Shown here piece by piece: positions 62,698 through 64,000 of a stretch of DNA of 64,000 nt. Below the pieces are notes generated by a model. That model made no database searches and had not been told where the DNA came from. It saw only the letters and a program-made list of their open reading frames with translations. Positions within the stretch are counted from its first letter, which is position 1. Every line of letters begins with the position of its first letter. Source of the stretch: Parazoarcus communis (lineage in GTDB: Bacteria > Pseudomonadota > Gammaproteobacteria > Burkholderiales > Rhodocyclaceae); assembly GCF_003111645.1 (NCBI RefSeq), contig NZ_CP022187.1, forward strand, positions 1,302,001 to 1,366,000, written 5' to 3'. The position numbers and the translations under genes were made by a program.

Positions 62698-64000
62698 ATG
62701 GAACGCGAATCCATGGAATTTGATGTCCTGATCGTCGGTGGCGGCCCCGCGGGCCTGGCTGCGGCGATCCGGCTCAAGCAGCAGGCCGAAGCCAAGGGTC
62801 AGGACATCTCGGTGTGTCTCATCGAAAAAGGTGCCGAGATCGGTGCCCACATTCTGTCCGGCGCGGTCATGGACCCACGCGCCATCACCGAGCTCTTCCC
62901 CGACTGGAAGGAACGCGGCGCACCGCTAAACACTGCAGTCACCGAGGACCGCGTGATCTTCCTCAACGAAACCGGCGGCCGCACGATTCCCAACGGCTTG
63001 CTGCCCGGCTGCTTCGTAAACCACGGCAACTACATCGTGCGCCTGGGCAATGTCGCCAAGTGGATGGGCGAGCAGGCCGAAGCGCTGGGCGTGGAGGTCT
63101 ATCCGGGATTCGCTGCAGCAGAAATCCTGTACGACGAAAACGGTGCGGTGAAAGGCGTGGCCACCGGCGACATGGGCCTCACCCGCGAGGGCGAGCCCGG
63201 CCCCAACCATCAGCTGGGCATGGAACTGCATGCCAAGTACACCCTGTTCGCCGAAGGCTGTCGCGGCCACCTGGGCAAGCAGCTTGAAGCCAAGTACTCG
63301 CTGCGCGATGGTGTCGATCCGCAAACCTACGGCATCGGCATCAAGGAGCTGTGGGAGGTCCCGGTCGAGAATCACCGCCCCGGCCTGGTGGTACACACCG
63401 CCGGCTGGCCGCTGCCGTCCGACACCTACGGCGGTGGCTTCGTCTATCACCTCGAAGACAACCTGGTGGCCGTCGGCTATGTGGTCGGTCTCAACTACAG
63501 CAATCCCCACCTGTCGCCGTTCGAAGAGTTCCAGCGCTACAAGACCCACCCCGAGATTCGCAAGTACCTCGACGGCGGCAAGCGCCTGGCCTATGGTGCG
63601 CGCGCCATCGCCGCCGGTGGCCTGCAAAGCCAGCCGCGACTGATCTTCCCCGGTGGCGGTCTGATCGGCGACGACGCCGGCTTCCTCAACGCTGCGCGCA
63701 TCAAGGGCAGCCATGCCGCGATCAAGTCCGGCATGCTCGCAGCTGACGCTGCGCTCGACGCCCTGGCCGGCAACCGCCAGCGCGATACGCTTACCGCCTA
63801 CCCGTCGGCATTCCAGGACTCCTGGCTGCACGAAGAACTGCACAAGACGCGCAACTTCAAGCCCTACATGAAGAAGGGCCTGTGGATGGGTTCGCTGCTG
63901 TTCGGCATCGACCAGAAGCTGTTCGGCGGCAAGGTGCCGTGGACGCTGCACAACAGCGCCGACCACGTCACCCTCAAGCCGGCAGCGGAGTGCCCGAAGA
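62698..64000 (+). CDS. Electron transfer flavoprotein-ubiquinone oxidoreductase (3' end missing)
   Basis: The first 434 codons of ETF-QO; the frame is open to the last base, so it runs out of the window (full length ~545 residues). It takes electrons from ETF, fed by acyl-CoA dehydrogenases, to ubiquinone. FAD motif VGGGPAGLAAAIRL near residue 13-26, GAHILSGAV near 48-56, FAEGCRGHLGKQL near 184, and FPGGGLIGDDAGFLN near 317. The C-terminal [4Fe-4S] cysteines lie beyond the end. AAGGAG 6 nt before the ATG fixes the start. Confidence 0.95.
   Translation, partial: MERESMEFDVLIVGGGPAGLAAAIRLKQQAEAKGQDISVCLIEKGAEIGAHILSGAVMDPRAITELFPDWKERGAPLNTAVTEDRVIFLNETGGRTIPNGLLPGCFVNHGNYIVRLGNVAKWMGEQAEALGVEVYPGFAAAEILYDENGAVKGVATGDMGLTREGEPGPNHQLGMELHAKYTLFAEGCRGHLGKQLEAKYSLRDGVDPQTYGIGIKELWEVPVENHRPGLVVHTAGWPLPSDTYGGGFVYHLEDNLVAVGYVVGLNYSNPHLSPFEEFQRYKTHPEIRKYLDGGKRLAYGARAIAAGGLQSQPRLIFPGGGLIGDDAGFLNAARIKGSHAAIKSGMLAADAALDALAGNRQRDTLTAYPSAFQDSWLHEELHKTRNFKPYMKKGLWMGSLLFGIDQKLFGGKVPWTLHNSADHVTLKPAAECPK

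Overview
The window is a high-GC chromosomal segment from a betaproteobacterium, most likely Rhodocyclales (Azoarcus, Aromatoleum or Thauera type). That placement is inferred from gene content: an rnfABCDGE-nth operon, a NAD-linked HoxFUYHW hydrogenase, a B12-dependent ribonucleotide reductase, acetoacetyl-CoA synthetase, an ETF-ubiquinone oxidoreductase, a BenE-type transporter and many c-di-GMP proteins. No rRNA, tRNA, CRISPR array, prophage or transposase was seen. Apart from one truncated gene and one palindromic repeat, it reads as core chromosome rather than an island.

Layout. 0-4 kb: an iron/polyamine-type ABC ATPase, the overlapping N-degron transferases aat and bpt, and pyrD. 3.8-10.3 kb: the Rnf ion-pumping ferredoxin:NAD oxidoreductase, nth and a DUF1841 gene. 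10.3-16.1 kb: two small c-type cytochromes (minus strand); a plus-strand operon of a MoxR AAA+ ATPase, an EAL-HDOD protein and a VWA protein; then a diiron ODP-type protein and a MarR regulator. 16.3-21.9 kb: a CLC channel, a SpeE-like protein, a PAS-GGDEF-EAL protein and an SDR. 22-26.7 kb: a complete branched-chain-type ABC importer (order G-F-K-H-M). 26.9-30.6 kb: htpG, a palindromic repeat, greB and a 5'-truncated mscS. 30.7-38 kb: DUF465, metY, hydrolase, DUF2189, EEP phosphatase, CDF exporter, HDOD and BenE.

37.9-43 kb (minus): hoxFUYH plus the protease hoxW, the structural part of a soluble NAD-reducing [NiFe] hydrogenase; no hyp maturation genes lie in the window. 43.6-46.5 kb: nrdJ, behind a long leader with an NrdR-box-like palindrome. 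46.7-52.6 kb (minus): a 1637-residue CHASE/PAS hybrid kinase with two receivers and an HPt, translationally coupled to a PleD-like diguanylate cyclase. 53-54.7 kb: a NYN-nuclease/LOTUS protein with a histone-H1-like tail. 54.8-60.1 kb: a glycosyltransferase, a cupredoxin-like periplasmic protein paired with a sensory GGDEF-EAL protein, a DUF4394 protein and an isochorismatase-fold hydrolase. 60.1-64 kb: acetoacetyl-CoA synthetase, a thioesterase, and a divergent ETF-QO that runs off the end of the window.

Together the genes describe a metabolically flexible respirer: Rnf, Hox and ETF-QO interconnect ferredoxin, NAD(H), H2 and quinone pools, NrdJ makes deoxynucleotides with or without oxygen, and at least three GGDEF/EAL proteins plus two HDOD proteins point to dense c-di-GMP control. 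The least explained parts are the MoxR/EAL-HDOD/VWA operon, the NYN-LOTUS-H1 protein with its leader hairpin, the Cys-cluster ABC ATPase and the cupredoxin/GGDEF-EAL pair.
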